A program made the translations under genes and the position numbers. Positions 28,651-40,600 of a DNA stretch of 64,000 nucleotides are shown one piece after another. Each line of letters opens with the position of its first letter. Position 1 is the first letter of the stretch. The DNA lies in contig NC_051434.1 in NCBI RefSeq assembly GCF_001649575.2, positions 9,550,412 to 9,614,411 of the forward strand, given 5' to 3'. Origin of the DNA: Kryptolebias marmoratus. Lineage: Eukaryota; Chordata; Actinopteri; Cyprinodontiformes; Rivulidae. The notes under the pieces were generated by a model. That model saw only the letters and a program-made list of their open reading frames with translations. It searched no databases and was not told the DNA's origin.

Positions 28651-29490
28651 TTACACTGGGATATTGTGCACCCCCAGCCGAAACACATCATTTGTACACG
28701 CCCATGCAGAGTTTTGGCACTTCAGCATAAACACTTGATGAAAGGCCATTGGTGGATCATCATCGGCCTGTTGTAGGAAAAAATAAAAAATAAAGCTAAA
28801 CATACTGAAACACTGTGTTAGATGTTTGTGTATAAAGTTTTAAGTGATCCAACCTAAACTTGTTAACTAGAAAGAAAATACTTGCCTGCAGCTGTCCAAA
28901 GACCATGATAAGAATACAAGAATCCATTGTTGGTTGGAAGTCTTGCTCTGTGATGATGTGTTTAATACGCTTGAAAGGCAGGCTCTATAAATGAGAACGA
29001 ATAGAAATATTTTACTTGAACAATAACATCAGACAAACAGGAATTATGTTCTTTACAAAGTTAGAAACTGCTCAGTAAGTGCCCCAAAAACACTGTGATC
29101 AAAGGGCAAAGAGAAATAAAAAATATAAACTTTTAGATTGCAAGATTTGTAAAAACATACTTACTACTAGTTTGTTACCAATGGCTTCTCTCCCTTGAAA
29201 CGGTGACCCTTCCCAGGTCAAACAGGCATCAGGAGCCTGAGGACATAAAATAAAGAGTTTGTTCATAAAATGCACATTAAAATGCTCTTTAACCATAAAT
29301 CATTGTGTTGCATATATGCAGAGATCATTGTTCACTGATGACACTGAGGTTCTTTGTCAAAAGACTTACATAAAGGTGAGCAAGTCCCATCCTGTTGGTA
29401 TTGTCAAACTGGTTATAATATTCGAGGACAAAGCCTTCTCCAATCTTCTGCCATATTTCTTTGTTGCAAGCCATGTCCGAATCTTTGGAT
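28651..29490 (-). CDS. nutf2l: Nuclear transport factor 2-like protein, complete CDS in 4 coding exons
   Basis: Coding exons are 29474-29370 (exon starts at about 29490), 29236-29165, 28984-28886 and 28767-28651, joining to 130 residues (human NUTF2 127). NTF2 is a small homodimer with a cone-shaped fold that carries RanGDP into the nucleus by binding FxFG nucleoporins. Residues for Ran binding are kept: W43-E44 in LTWEG, and D94 and D96 in QADDDP. The core blocks [29 protein letters not shown] and [10 protein letters not shown] follow the family in order. The C-terminus (GVHNIPV) is slightly longer than the mammalian one. The last intron begins GC (CAG/gcaagt). An untranslated first exon is inferred near 30759-30850. 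The symbol is provisional: fish have several NUTF2 paralogues and I cannot choose among them. Confidence 0.92.
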
Positions 29491-30758
29491 CTGAGAGAAA
29501 CAAGAACATTAAGAAAAAAATAATAATAAAAATCTGCAAGTCAAACTTAGAAGGGTTTATTAAACTCGGGTGCTGATTACAAATCCCTCTTACTGCCCTT
29601 TTTAATCAACATTTACCTTTAAGACAGACAGAATTGTACGTTGCTTTTATTTTTAGACAAGCGTTACTGTTTGACAGCATTGTCAAACACAAAAGATCGT
29701 TGCAAAGTCAAACGTTTTAATCATTAAACTAAATGAGATGCCTTTTAGTTAGGAAACACAAAACGATCCAGTGACTACTTGTTAATCGATTACAGTGATG
29801 ATTAAAGAGTAATGATGGGTCGATCGAACTGAAGTTTTGAGTCCCGCTCAGAACAGGAAGGAGAATTTTACATAAAGCCACGGGCAAAAAATTACAGAAA
29901 CGATCAAGAAGCTGAAACAAATCTCCTAACTTTTGACTTTTTTCCACCAGTGTTAAGTTTTTTTTTGTGAAAACTTAAAAATTAAATGAATAATTGAGTA
30001 AATTAAACAAACCTGATGCCACATGTAAGGTACAAGAAAACATAAATGAGTTGAACTATTTCAGGTCTGAGGTTTGCCTTCAGAACTAAAAACAAAGTGT
30101 AAAAAAACTTTTATATTTGCCCTAAGTTTGTATATCCTTCCAGCATCTTAAATCTCACGTCAATAAGCCAGAAGAAAATATATAAAAACACCAAATTACA
30201 CACATACACATCTATATATCAATGTATATATATATATATATAGTGTCCATTCTTACAGTTGCACATCTACATTCCTATCAACTAAAAATGTATTACAAGA
30301 TTATAAACTATAGTTGTGTTGTTCCAATACCTTAGAAACCAACCTTAAAAATGTAAACATTGAATAAATGTAGGACTTGTCTGTTAACTCATGTTTTTCA
30401 TTATTTGTCTCACACTTTGACCAACAGGGGGAGCTGCCGAGCAGTTTAAAACTCGAGAAACGAACTATTTTTTAAACACATATTGTCTGGAAAGCTTTAT
30501 TGCTTCACAAAGCTTCGTCTGACCATCACTATTAAATAGATTAAAGTCATGTCCGGCGCTGTTTCGAGTTATAACATGATCTTTCTAACTTTTCCGCACC
30601 TCCACCATTAGCCAGCAGCACGAGTGAGAGTCTAGCTCCTTTTCGGAACCGTTTTTCGGCCAAGTTCTCTTCATAGCGCTCGTCTCTGTCGGGAAATGCA
30701 CCTTGTGAGAAGCTGCTAACTCAAAAAGTACTTTACCGTGTTCGTTAGTTTAGCTTAC
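29491..30758 (-). other. Inferred 5' UTR intron of the nutf2-like gene
   Basis: About 1.27 kb, A/T-rich, with a (TA)n run near 30227-30241 and a CTCF-like core at 30421-30436. It would be spliced from a donor GTAAGC (minus strand, at the 30758/30759 boundary) to the acceptor TTTCTCTCAG before 29490. I see no coding sequence in it. Confidence 0.5.
30421..30436 (+). promoter_or_regulatory. CTCF-like core motif
   Basis: CCAACAGGGGGAGCTG closely follows the CTCF core (CCANNAGGGGGCRS). It lies in the inferred 5' UTR intron of the nutf2-like gene. Confidence 0.35.
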
Positions 30759-30860
30759 TTTGTCCAACAGCGAGTAAATCAGCGTGAATCCGCGGCTGTG
30801 TTCCCGCTGCTTCCTCCGGGAGTGACGTCACTGCGAGTTACACCAATCACCTGGGAGGAT
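30759..30860 (-). promoter_or_regulatory. nutf2-like promoter and untranslated first exon
   Basis: CpG-rich block with a perfect CRE (TGACGTCA, 30823-30830) and a CCAAT box (30843-30847) 13 bp away. A good donor (AAA/GTAAGC on the minus strand) at 30759 gives the 3' end of an untranslated exon that would join the coding exon ending at 29490. The exact transcription start is not known. Confidence 0.55.
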
Positions 30861-30930
30861 TTTGCCCGGTCAGAGCGGCTCTGTTCCTTTTTGTAACTCC
30901 GGCGCACGAACCGGTTTACAGTGCTGGTTA

Positions 30931-31085
30931 AGGACTTGATGGTCAATTATTTTGTGCCCATGTTATGGAGGGGGAACCGATTATTTCAGAAGCCCCCCCC
31001 CGGTAACTTTGGCAAATAAAGAGTAAATGTTTTCAAATTCACATGACTTGTTGTCCACCATGAGAAGAATAAACACAGTTAACGT
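30931..31085 (+). repeat. Dispersed repeat, copy 1 (inverse copy at 41622-41773)
   Basis: Contains GGGGGAACCGATTATTTCAG, TTCAAATTCACATGACTTGT and AATAAACACAGTTAA. The same blocks, in the same order and slightly diverged, are read on the minus strand at 41622-41773. This copy lacks most of the hairpin seen in the other. It is probably a transposon fragment whose family I cannot name. Confidence 0.75.
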
Positions 31086-31303
31086 CCAGCCTGAACTGAA
31101 CCGCGTGTTGACACCGCCTTCTCCAGCGCGCCGAGGGCGAATAAATGGTGCCGATCCAGTCTGTCAGGCAGCACTTAAACTAGGTTTACAGCTTCTGGAA
31201 CAGTCAAGTGCTTAAATCTATTCTTTATATTTAATTCCTAGTCTGTATTATGTATTAAAAATCTGGTATAGACATGAAATTGGTTCTGCTGTGTCCAAAG
31301 ATA

Positions 31304-31309
31304 TTTATT
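31304..31309 (-). other. bloc1s4: Candidate polyadenylation signal of bloc1s4
   Basis: AATAAA on the minus strand about 1.1 kb after the stop. The stretch 31310-32421 then would be 3' UTR; no other gene is seen there. Confidence 0.4.
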
Positions 31310-32421
31310 ATGTAATAAATTAAAAGCTTTATGTAGAAAATCAGGCAGGCAAGCCACAACGTATTCAAAATGACATTGTTATTTCTGAAATGCTAAACTT
31401 TTCTACTGTAAAAGCTGTCTCCATCTTCTAGAGCCATTCTTACAGCACAAACCAAACCATTGATTGTAAGGCCACAAACCAATTGAACTTAAAAAGAAAG
31501 CAGATTAACATAATCAAATATAAGCTAACTTGTCTTAAATATATTTTTAAAATGTAAACCAAAATTAGCACATAAATGTAACATCTATAACAACAATTTT
31601 GGCAACTAATAAATCACAGCAGTGAACATTTCTGCCTTGTTGGCATCTTTATCCAACAATCCCTCAGCTGTAAATCAAAGATTTATCTGTGGTGCAAAAC
31701 AATTAGTTATTAGTTGGACTTGCAAAACTAAAAAGAAAACAAATAATTGTGCATGTGCTTTTTTTTTTTTTTTTAAAGCTGCCATCAAAGATGCATTATA
31801 ATGTCAGCAAATTAATGGTCGTCAACAGTCAGAGAGATGAGGCTAGATAAAAAGTGAATATTTTGAACTGGAAGACGTTAAATGCTTAATCGGGTAATAT
31901 CAATATTGCTCGGAGACACACAGAATTACAGATTAGCCCAGAGCAGCGTGCAGGTCTTTACAAACACCAGTGACAAGAATGTGGTTTATCAAAAAAAGGA
32001 GCTGGGTTCATTTTTCATGTTTATCTAAAAAGGTCTGAACAGCATCTTCTGATGTACCATCTCTACAGTCCTGTTGCCAGGCAGGATGACTTTATCCTGA
32101 TTTGTCCCAATTCTAACATCTGACATGTTTGTCTTCGCAAAGCAAATCTGAAAGACACAAGACCCATTTAGGCACTTTGTAAAATCAGGGTGCTACAGTT
32201 CAGTGCTTGCTGCTGCGTGGAAAAAAAACACCACCCCACCACCAAGAGCGTAGTATGTCCTCTCTCGACGTTCAGCGAGTTGTTCAGAGAGCTCCTATTG
32301 CTTCGTTTGAGTCGGCTGCACCAGTAGATCCTCTTCAGAAGGATGGCAGTAAAAGTTGTCTGTACAGTTTCACCAAACAGGCCTCTTGAGGTCAGAACCG
32401 GACTACGTTTTAAACGTCCCG

Positions 32422-34953
32422 TCACTGTTCTGGCTGTGACGTGAAATAATCGTCTGTCCGGAACACGCTGGGCATCTCCTGATGCTGATGCTGATGCGGC
32501 GCTGATCGTCGTGGGCTGGCCTGTTTCTGTGAGGAAACAGACACGTTTTAAACCTAATTAGCCTCCACTGAGAAAGAAATACATCAGCTTTGCAAGACTG
32601 TTTAAAAAAAAAAAGCATTATGGGTAAAAAGAATCATATGTAATAAATCCTGGAGCTCAACACTCTTAGAAATCAGACCATATGGAATGACAAACTGACA
32701 AAGCGGGAATGAATTCATACATTTAGGAAGCCCGGGACTGTCATTGTGCGAAGGATCTTCTTAAAAGCGCTTGGTAGCGTTCCCAGCTCCCCCTCCGCCT
32801 GCGTGACCTGCTCCTCCATTGCACTGACGTTGGCCCCCACCATCTTTACAAAGGCCTGCAGACACACCAGAGCCCAACATCAACAAGCCAGATTATTTTA
32901 AGAACTCCAGTAAGACTCCTAAACTCTTATCTATTGGATAAAAGAAAAAGTGAACTACTTAGAGATAAAAAACTAAAAAGCCCAAAAAATTAAGACAAAA
33001 ATGAAGAAAACAGAGGTACCGAAAATTAGTTTTGAACAGAAAATTTATTTTTAAAGTCGTTAATAACTCTTTAGCTTCGATCAGACTATAAAAAACATCA
33101 AATATGTTTCTCAGATCTGAGTTTTAGTGAAGACTCTCCACATAGTTATATGTCATTTATGCCTAAATGTCAGCTTGATGCAGAGATATCGGCTTACTTG
33201 GTCGACACACAACCATCAACAAATGTAGGGACACATATCAGCCATGCAGACCACAGCTATAAAGGATCCACTTGGTTACGCAGCATTTTGTTTAGGTCAA
33301 AATTATTAACCACCTTGAAACAAATGAAGTCAAATTTAACAGGTAGTAATGGCAACCATCCATCTCCAGAGGTCATGGTTGCTCATTAATACTAATGTTT
33401 ATTTGCTACTTTCTCATTTTTTTAAAGCTGTGTTCATCTGTGTATCACCTCTGTTGGTTCAGCTGTGACACACCAAGTTACTTTAGCTCATAACATAAAA
33501 CTAGAAGAGATATGTCTCAAAAGCATCATGGCTGCTTTCCAGTCAGATGAAATGAGGTTTGAGCCCAACAATGTGTCAAAGTTTCCCAGAGCTCAAACAG
33601 CCCTGCAAACACTGAGTGCAACTATAGAACCAAAGGCGTTGTATGAGTGATTGTGTTACGGGTGAAAAATAAACAGATTGTAAATAGAATATGTTCAAAA
33701 GACTTTTTTAAAATCAATCTGGACCATTTATTTATGATTTAAAGCACTACACACACATTTTGAATACACCTCTGCATGCCACATATGTGTGTGTTTTTTT
33801 TAAACTACATTTCATCCAGAATCTTTAAAATAATCACTTACCTCTAATTTATCAATTCTTCTGTATATCTGTCTCATTTCATCAGACTTCTGTTGGATTT
33901 TTGGCAGATTTTCGTTCACTATTTGGGAGGTATCATTACGAATCTAGGGGTCAAAATACAAAAGGAACAAAAATGCAGTTTGAATGAAGTTTTATACTAA
34001 ATACTCAGCCATTTCACAAACCGCTCCGGCTTACCATATCCAGCATCCCCACAAACTCATCCACTCTTGTCAGCATTTCTTCCAAGCTTTTCTCCAAGCA
34101 CAGGACCTTCAGGACAAAAGAGTTGGAAGAAAAGAAATGGAGACATGCTGAACATGTGCAGAGATAAAACTATTGATTGCTGTAAGCATGTCTCAGAGTT
34201 ATGTGACCAGCTTCTATCTCTCAGATACAGCCCCCCATACACATTAACTTTAGCTGAAATGCTGTGCCTTTAAATCTGTGTGAAAAATATAACCACGAGC
34301 TTAAAACACAGGGATCTTTGTCTCTCTATGAGGACAGCCTGGTGTCATGCTTGTCCATTTAATGTCCCATCAGGAGTGAGCTGGTTGGGCAATAAAATCA
34401 CTGTCACTCTGATATAAACTTGTTTAACTTACTGTAACCAACTCAGCTGGTTATTCTAATATCTTAAAACCAGTTCATTCGGAAGCGAGAGACTTATATT
34501 TACAGGAAAACCTAAAAGCAGGAGTGTGCTGATCCACAGCAAGCCGTGCAGATGGATATAAACAAAGAGCTAGCATGAAAAGCTAACTTAGCCGCTGAGC
34601 TCGTGTTGATTTATTGAACTTCCGCCAACCTCTTCTCCGGCTGTCGCTTTCACGTAGGAGGAGTACTCCAGGGCTGTCTGCCTCAGGACTTCGTCGTCCT
34701 GCTCCGAGCCTCGCCGGTCGCTTGTCCCGAGCTGCGCCGCCTCGTTCAGCCTCGGGTTCAGGGGGACAGCGTTAGCTGCAGCCGCCGCTCCGAAGCTGGG
34801 GCTCTGCGACACGGTCCCGCTGCTCAGGATGTCGCTCACCATGGACAAGCTGCTCGCGCTCTGGGACACGATGCCGCTGTCCGTGCTTATTTCCGCGCTG
34901 GACTCCTCCAGGGGGGACAGAAGGCCCACCCTGTCGACCCGGTGGTGCTCCAT
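32422..34953 (-). CDS. bloc1s4: BLOC-1 subunit 4 (cappuccino), complete CDS in 5 exons
   Basis: Coding exons are 34953-34630, 34106-34035, 33943-33842, 32855-32721 and 32526-32422, joining to 245 residues (human 217). The N-terminal 108 residues are Ser/Ala-rich and poorly conserved except for TDSGIVSQS and GTVSQSPS. The conserved part is largely helical: LEEMLTRVDEFVGMLDM, then IRNDTSQIVNENLPKI, then DEMRQIYRRIDKLEAFVKMV and MEEQVTQAEGELGTLPSAFKKIL. The C-terminus VFRTDDYF matches the human VFRTEDYF. A His-Gln repeat (HQHQHQ) precedes it. BLOC-1 builds lysosome-related organelles such as melanosomes and takes part in endosomal sorting. The human gene, as I recall, has a single coding exon, so the four introns here are notable. 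The ATG chosen gives the family N-terminus; the frame stays open further upstream without conservation. Confidence 0.93.
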
Positions 34954-35060
34954 GTCGCCTGCTTTTTTATTATTATTATTTATTGGTGAGCTACTGCCGT
35001 GTTTTGCCTTGTCAACTGACCTGGTCACGTGCGCCCCACAGCGGACGGGTTCCCTCAAAG
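34954..35060 (-). promoter_or_regulatory. bloc1s4: bloc1s4 promoter with a CLEAR-like E-box
   Basis: GTCACGTGCG at 35024-35033 contains the 8-base core GTCACGTG of CLEAR/M-box elements (TFEB, MITF), about 70 bp upstream of the ATG. The gene serves lysosome-related organelles. The same 8-mer also occurs elsewhere in the window outside promoters, so this is suggestive only. Confidence 0.4.
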
Positions 35061-35850
35061 GTCAAAAATGTTCTCGAGAAAAGCGTTGAAAAAAGAGGTG
35101 GGATTTCCAGCTCTTGTTCGGGATTCGGAACATTTGGGTCAACTCATGAAAAAGAACCGACTCGTTCGTCTAATTCTCGCTTTTCAAATAAAGCTAAATT
35201 TAGGTATTTAATCAGTATTTGTGCCTTCATGCATACGTAGAATACAATTATGTAAAAAAAAGGGTCATACTATAATTTTGAATGCTATGGTTTTAGCTCA
35301 TGTTTTAAATTAAAAATATAAACATGAAAGCCTAAAAGGTTATTACAGTATCTGATCTTTTCCTGCCTAAAACCCTCCCAAACAAAACAAAAGATAAAAT
35401 GACTCCCATTGTTTAGTTAACTGAGTCAGCATGTTGAGCCGGCTCGGTCGTAACATGAACAGCTGAACATGTTAATTTCCCTTAGACAAAGTTCTTATTT
35501 GAAACTGTGTATAATTTAAATGAGAAAAACAAAACAGAATATAAAAAGAATCATGAGTTATCATATTATCTAAAGTCATTTGAAGGCAAGTCTGACAAGA
35601 TTTCTCTGTATAATAGCTTCAAAGAAGAGTTTAATCTGAATAAATGAATGTGAGATTTGATGTAAATTGACCTTGAAGACCTGATTTGACCTTGTATTCT
35701 TTTTTCTTCTAACTGAAATGACAATTTGCAGCTTTAAACTGATTTAACTTGTTTTAAATTGAATGTGCAGTGCTCTATTCTGTTTTAATAAAATGTTTTT
35801 GGTGCTCCTGGTTGGCCTTATTTTGTGGCACAGCATTTTACTCTGTCCCT

Positions 35851-35945
35851 GCGCAGTGGTTAGTGGTTAGTAGTGTCACCTCACAGCAAAAAGTTGTTTG
35901 GATCTCAGCTCACCTGGGCCTTTTGAGTGGAGTTTGAATGGTGTA
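35851..35945 (+). repeat. Dispersed fish repeat (CGCAGTGGTTAG type)
   Basis: The string GCGCAGTGGTTAG, then GTCACCTCACAGCAA, GGATC, CTGGGCCTTTTGAGTGGAGT and TTTGAATG follows a sequence found many times in fish genomes, usually continuing into a (CATCC)n-like tail. This copy is truncated and diverged. The family name is not certain. Confidence 0.6.
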
Positions 35946-36251
35946 GTTGTGTCATTTTAAGCTGCCGTTCCTGCCAGAAGAAATCCTATGTGCTTTTTGT
36001 CAAGTTCTTCTGAAGCGATAGCGCAACACTTTTCTAAAATATGTTCCCTAATCTCACATTGAAGTAATTGGACTGATATAAAGTGGGATTTTTGCACTCA
36101 TAGGAGCATTCTGTGATATATTGGGCTCTGAAGTGTTTCACAATGGGGTAAGGGTGATGAATCAGAACATCTTTGTGTTACAGGAGTCAAAGCTTTTGTT
36201 TTTTTCTTTTTTGAGTTACCATTTTTCTCCAACATGCCATTCAAATATCAG

Positions 36252-36266
36252 CCAGCAGATGGCAGC
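36252..36266 (+). promoter_or_regulatory. CTCF-like core motif
   Basis: CCAGCAGATGGCAGC fits the CTCF core CCANCAGNNGGCRS. It is intergenic between bloc1s4 and pard6g. Confidence 0.4.
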
Positions 36267-37150
36267 CAGGATTACCACATGACTGCGCTTCTGTGGTTTT
36301 ATGCAGAAGGATAACCTCTACGATCACCTTTCAATAAACAGATAATAAATGAGAAGTTCATTTTGATAGATATAGCATTTAATGCCATTCAGTACAAAAT
36401 ATACATACTTGCAGATACATCTGAGCAGAAGACTTAAATTTATTTTTGAAGTTCTTTCCAGTTTCTAATTTATTTCACTCTTTTACAATCCTTTGTTGGT
36501 TTTAACCAGTTCACACCTGAAATAATAAATCTGCATCCAAACCACATTTAAGAAACCCATTTTCCTCCCACACGCCAGCGCCCAATCTGCTTTTAAATGC
36601 GAGAACCTGCCGCGTGTTCCCCTGTTTTCTGCCTAAACAATGACCGCGTGTGACTGTTAGGATGTTTGTTCTCCGGCTTAACCCAGGACCTGTTGATTGG
36701 CGGTGCGAATTAGCTTGATGTCAAAGATCTATTAGCTGTCTGAGTAGTCTGGCCTCCTGAGTAAACACGGCAGGCAAACATTCATTTGCAGAGAGGTGAA
36801 AGAAGTTTGCCGCTGCAGGGCCTCAACACAGGATAAAGGTGCATTCCTGCTGAAGGTTTGTTGTTGCCAAAAGTCAAACGATAAACTGATGGAGCCCGAC
36901 GAAAGGAATTTAACCTTCATATAGTTTTTCAAATCGCGTTGTGACATCTAAATTAAATTTCTGCGTGAAAGAGGACCTCAATCCACTTTATCACTTATTA
37001 AGCTATTTAAAATCTCCCACATGCTGCTGATCTTCAGGTTTATTAGGCGCTACAACAAAGACGTTCTAACGTGGAAGTGATGGCGTTCAAACTTTTAAAA
37101 ACACTAATCTAAAACACTTTTCTAGTTTGTATAAATGTGAGATAGAATAA

Positions 37151-37156
37151 TTTATT
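37151..37156 (-). other. pard6g: Candidate polyadenylation signal of pard6g
   Basis: AATAAA on the minus strand, 500 bp after the stop codon, giving a 3' UTR of about 0.5 kb. Confidence 0.4.
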
Positions 37157-37655
37157 TAATAAGATACAAAGATTTGATCACAATCATCATTGCATAAAAG
37201 ATCTAATAAAAACAAAACTCAACATGGCATTTACCAGAATATAAGTAATATAGATTTGCTCTTTCAAAAATGTCCCAAAGCAACCCAGAAGTTGGTCCCA
37301 GTAATAAGAATGAAGAAAAGGATCTTAATAAGTGGTCATAAAGAAACAATAACAGGCTGTAGGTACATTCAGAACTCTATCCTACAGACGACTTGTCTAA
37401 AAACACAAGTAATTTGTTCAGACGCTTCTATACAACACAGGAATCTTTGCATGTAAGACAAGAAAACAAAAAAAAATACAAGAAATATATATAAACTATC
37501 ATTGCTGTAAACTTCCTATTATTAATTGTGTAAAAACCATCAAAGTTCCACAGTTAGTATGTGACAAAAAGCACATGTGCTCATATTCCTCTGGCTTGGT
37601 GTTCCAGTTCAGTCTCTGAGCAGCCGGCATGTTTCTGTTTCTGTATCTGTAGTTA

Positions 37656-40600
37656 TTATAGGGTAATAACGGTGCCATCCTCCTCTACCCCTCCTTTGGG
37701 AAGAGCAAGACTGTGGCGTGGGTCCGTTTTCAGAGAGGTGAGGATTTTGTGCAGACTGCCGTTGCTGTGCCGGAGGGCTGGGTTGCTGCCGTGATGCAGG
37801 GGCTGCGTTTGCTGCTCGCTGTGTTTGGACTGTTGCTGCTGGTTGTGCTTAAGGTTCAGGTCTCTGTGCAGCTGGAGGCTCAGGCTGCTGTGGTGCTGTG
37901 GCTGGTGGTGGCGGTGATGATGATGGGACCCTCCGTTCAGACTCGTCTGAGACTGGAAGGAGGCCGTGGAGATCACTGATGACGGACGTGAGGGAGGGCT
38001 CGGGGAAGTCGCCGGACCTGACGATGTTGTCGGAGGATGCTGGTGCGTGCGAGATGCGCTGGATGCCAAGGAGGCGTTGGACCGCTGGGATGGCCGTTTG
38101 AGGCGGCTCTCGATGACGATATCAGTGTCCTCATCACTCTCCAGGTCATCGTTGTAACCGTGTGCTCCAGAAGTCGTCTCTCGTGCCAAGCCCATCGACA
38201 AACTTGGGTAACCGGTAGACCCGCCGCTGTCAGACGACTGGCCAGAGCTGCCAGAGATCCGGCTGCTGCGGACCACGTTGTTGCGCTGGTTCACCGGTTT
38301 GACGGTCACGATCAGGTTGTGACTGTTAGCGATCATCATATCCGTCACTTGATCCAGCGACTTTCCCGTTACTTCAATGCCGTTCACCTCCAGCACCTCA
38401 TCGTTAACCGCCAGCAGTCCGGTGCTCTCCGCCAACCCTCCAGGCACCAGCCGGGATATGAAGATGCCCGGGACTTTTTCCAGACCGTGAGGCGTGACGC
38501 GGACGCTGGTTCCGTCTCGAATGTAAAAGCCCAGGGGTTTGTCCGAGCCGTGACGGTACAGACGGACACGGCGGTGAGACTCCGGCAGGATGTCCACGTC
38601 GATGATGGAGGAAACGGGACGGAAGTCCTGCGGCATGCCGATGCGGATGTGAGGACGCTTGCGGTTGACGTCGCTGTTGCGCAGCGCTACCACTGCCTTC
38701 TTCCTGCGAGTTATTGTGTTGTTGCCAAAATTACTGTAGTCAACCTCCTCTGAAAACAAAACAAGAAGAGAAAGAGAAATTAAGTCTTGTAAATAGAAGA
38801 TTTAGTGCTCAGGTGGTGCCATTTCTGTCTTCTGTGTTTTATCATAACAGGTTAAAGCTACATAAAAGAATAAAGCAATCAAAATATTATTAGATATTTC
38901 AACATTTATAAATATTGAAGTCAAACTGTTCTACAGATACAGTAAGCTGGATTTCAAGAGCTTTTATCATCTTAACAGTTTGTATTCCAGATGTGACAAA
39001 CACGCTCATTAAATAAGATACAACCAAGGCCACGGTTTATATTACAAGTCGTCAAGATGGAAGCCAACAATTTTATAGTGACAAATTCAACCTATGTAAG
39101 AAAAAGAAAATGCAAAGATGTCAGCAAGATTCACACGCTGCTGTCTCTGAGAGGCTGGGAGTGTGTTGGGTGTTTGCAAAAACTGCTGAGTGAGCGGAGC
39201 ATTCCTCTGCTGACAGAGGTGACCCACCCGACTGCTACGAGGCAGCAGCTGCATGGATTCTTACTTTACATTTCTGCACTGACACAGGCACATGCCTGCA
39301 CCATCCTGCACATAAACAGAACTCTTGAGGGGCCATGAAAAGACAAGATGGCGCAATAAAAAAAGGATTGACCTTGGAATTAAATATTGTGGTAATCTCA
39401 GTTAGCGGCGTGATGTTGCCAATCAGGACTAAGAGCTGTGGGACAATGAAAGGCTTGACAGAGGACTAGATGACCACTTCAGTGACTGAGCTACATCATT
39501 AAAATAAAGCAGCCACTAACAAGCATATTTATGAACCAACATAAGTGAAAAAGGCACGATGGAAAGATGAGTTTACAATAAAGTGTTGTGTCCAATAACT
39601 GACTGCATTTCCTCAGTGTTTGACAAAGACGGCTAAAGCAAGAGAGAGAGAGGGGAAAAATAAACACTTTGCTTTGTGGTGAATAAATACTTTGATATCT
39701 GTCTAATCTTCCCCTCTCAGGCAAACAGGAAATCTGGACTCAGTAAAGCCTGATGTGACAGGAAGTGCAGGTCCCCCAGCGGGAGCATCAGATTCTGCAC
39801 CTCCATGAGTCACGTTTGCCCTTTTGTGGACAACTTTTTATAAGACTGTCATTTTAGTTAGCATTACTAGTTTTCCCTTCTTGCTTATCTCCTGTCTGTT
39901 CTGTGGTTTATGTTGACTCCCACAGTCTGCCTCTTTTTGTTTTTTTCCTCTCTGACATGCACCACAAGCACGCACCAAATTCCTCCAGACCCTCCGTACT
40001 CAATATCTTTTCTCCTGTCGTTAAATGTTGCTTCGCTGACAATGTACTGGAGGCAGAGGAGCTGCTAGAGGAAACTGGCGTATATTAACCATGTCTTAGG
40101 ATCAAACTTTGAGACAGGAAGAACGACTCGCTTACAAGCTCTAAATTTATTTTAGACTTTAAAACTGGGTCAAAAACACAGACTAGGTCCTTAACTAACA
40201 CTAGGGGAAATAGGTGTTTAAACTCTCCTGGTGTAAAATTCAACAAAATGTTGTGTGGAAAGGTTATGACCAGGTAATATCGAACCTGTTGTAGCTCTTT
40301 AAATAACCTTAGTTTGTGAAAGAAACTAATTGTTCATAACCTGTCCACAGAAACCCACTGGAAAAAAATATGAGCTGTCACTTTAAAGGCTCACAAAGTT
40401 AAGCCATCTTGTCTGATAAAGAAACTGTTGGTTTTAAATAACACCTTCCACAAAGTCAGAACATCATCGAACCTAGAGCGTAGCGTGTCTTTTTTTTCGT
40501 TGTTTTCTTTGCATGTTGTGGCAGAAGCTGATCTGATTGAATCCAGACAAGGCATTTTGCTACGAGGCAGGAATTTCTGCCACAAGTGCAACTCTCTCCT

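Larger units (their letters stand above)
35061..37150. other. Intergenic DNA between bloc1s4 and pard6g
   Basis: No convincing gene. It holds a dispersed repeat (35851-35945), a CTCF-like core (36252-36266) and a GC-richer unique block at about 36570-36960 that could be a regulatory element. Confidence 0.6.

Noticed and set aside
34829..35089. Plus-strand frame of 86 codons over the bloc1s4 start
   Set aside because: Antisense to bloc1s4 exon 1, with no domain.
35069..35211. Plus-strand frame starting MFSRKALKKEVGF
   Set aside because: It is short and without known homologue, and its sequence (GAACCGACTCGTTCG) looks like a low-complexity fish repeat; no splice partner was seen.
37713..38753. 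Plus-strand open frames, including one of 238 codons
   Set aside because: They are the complement of the pard6g last exon, which has clear Par6 domains on the minus strand.
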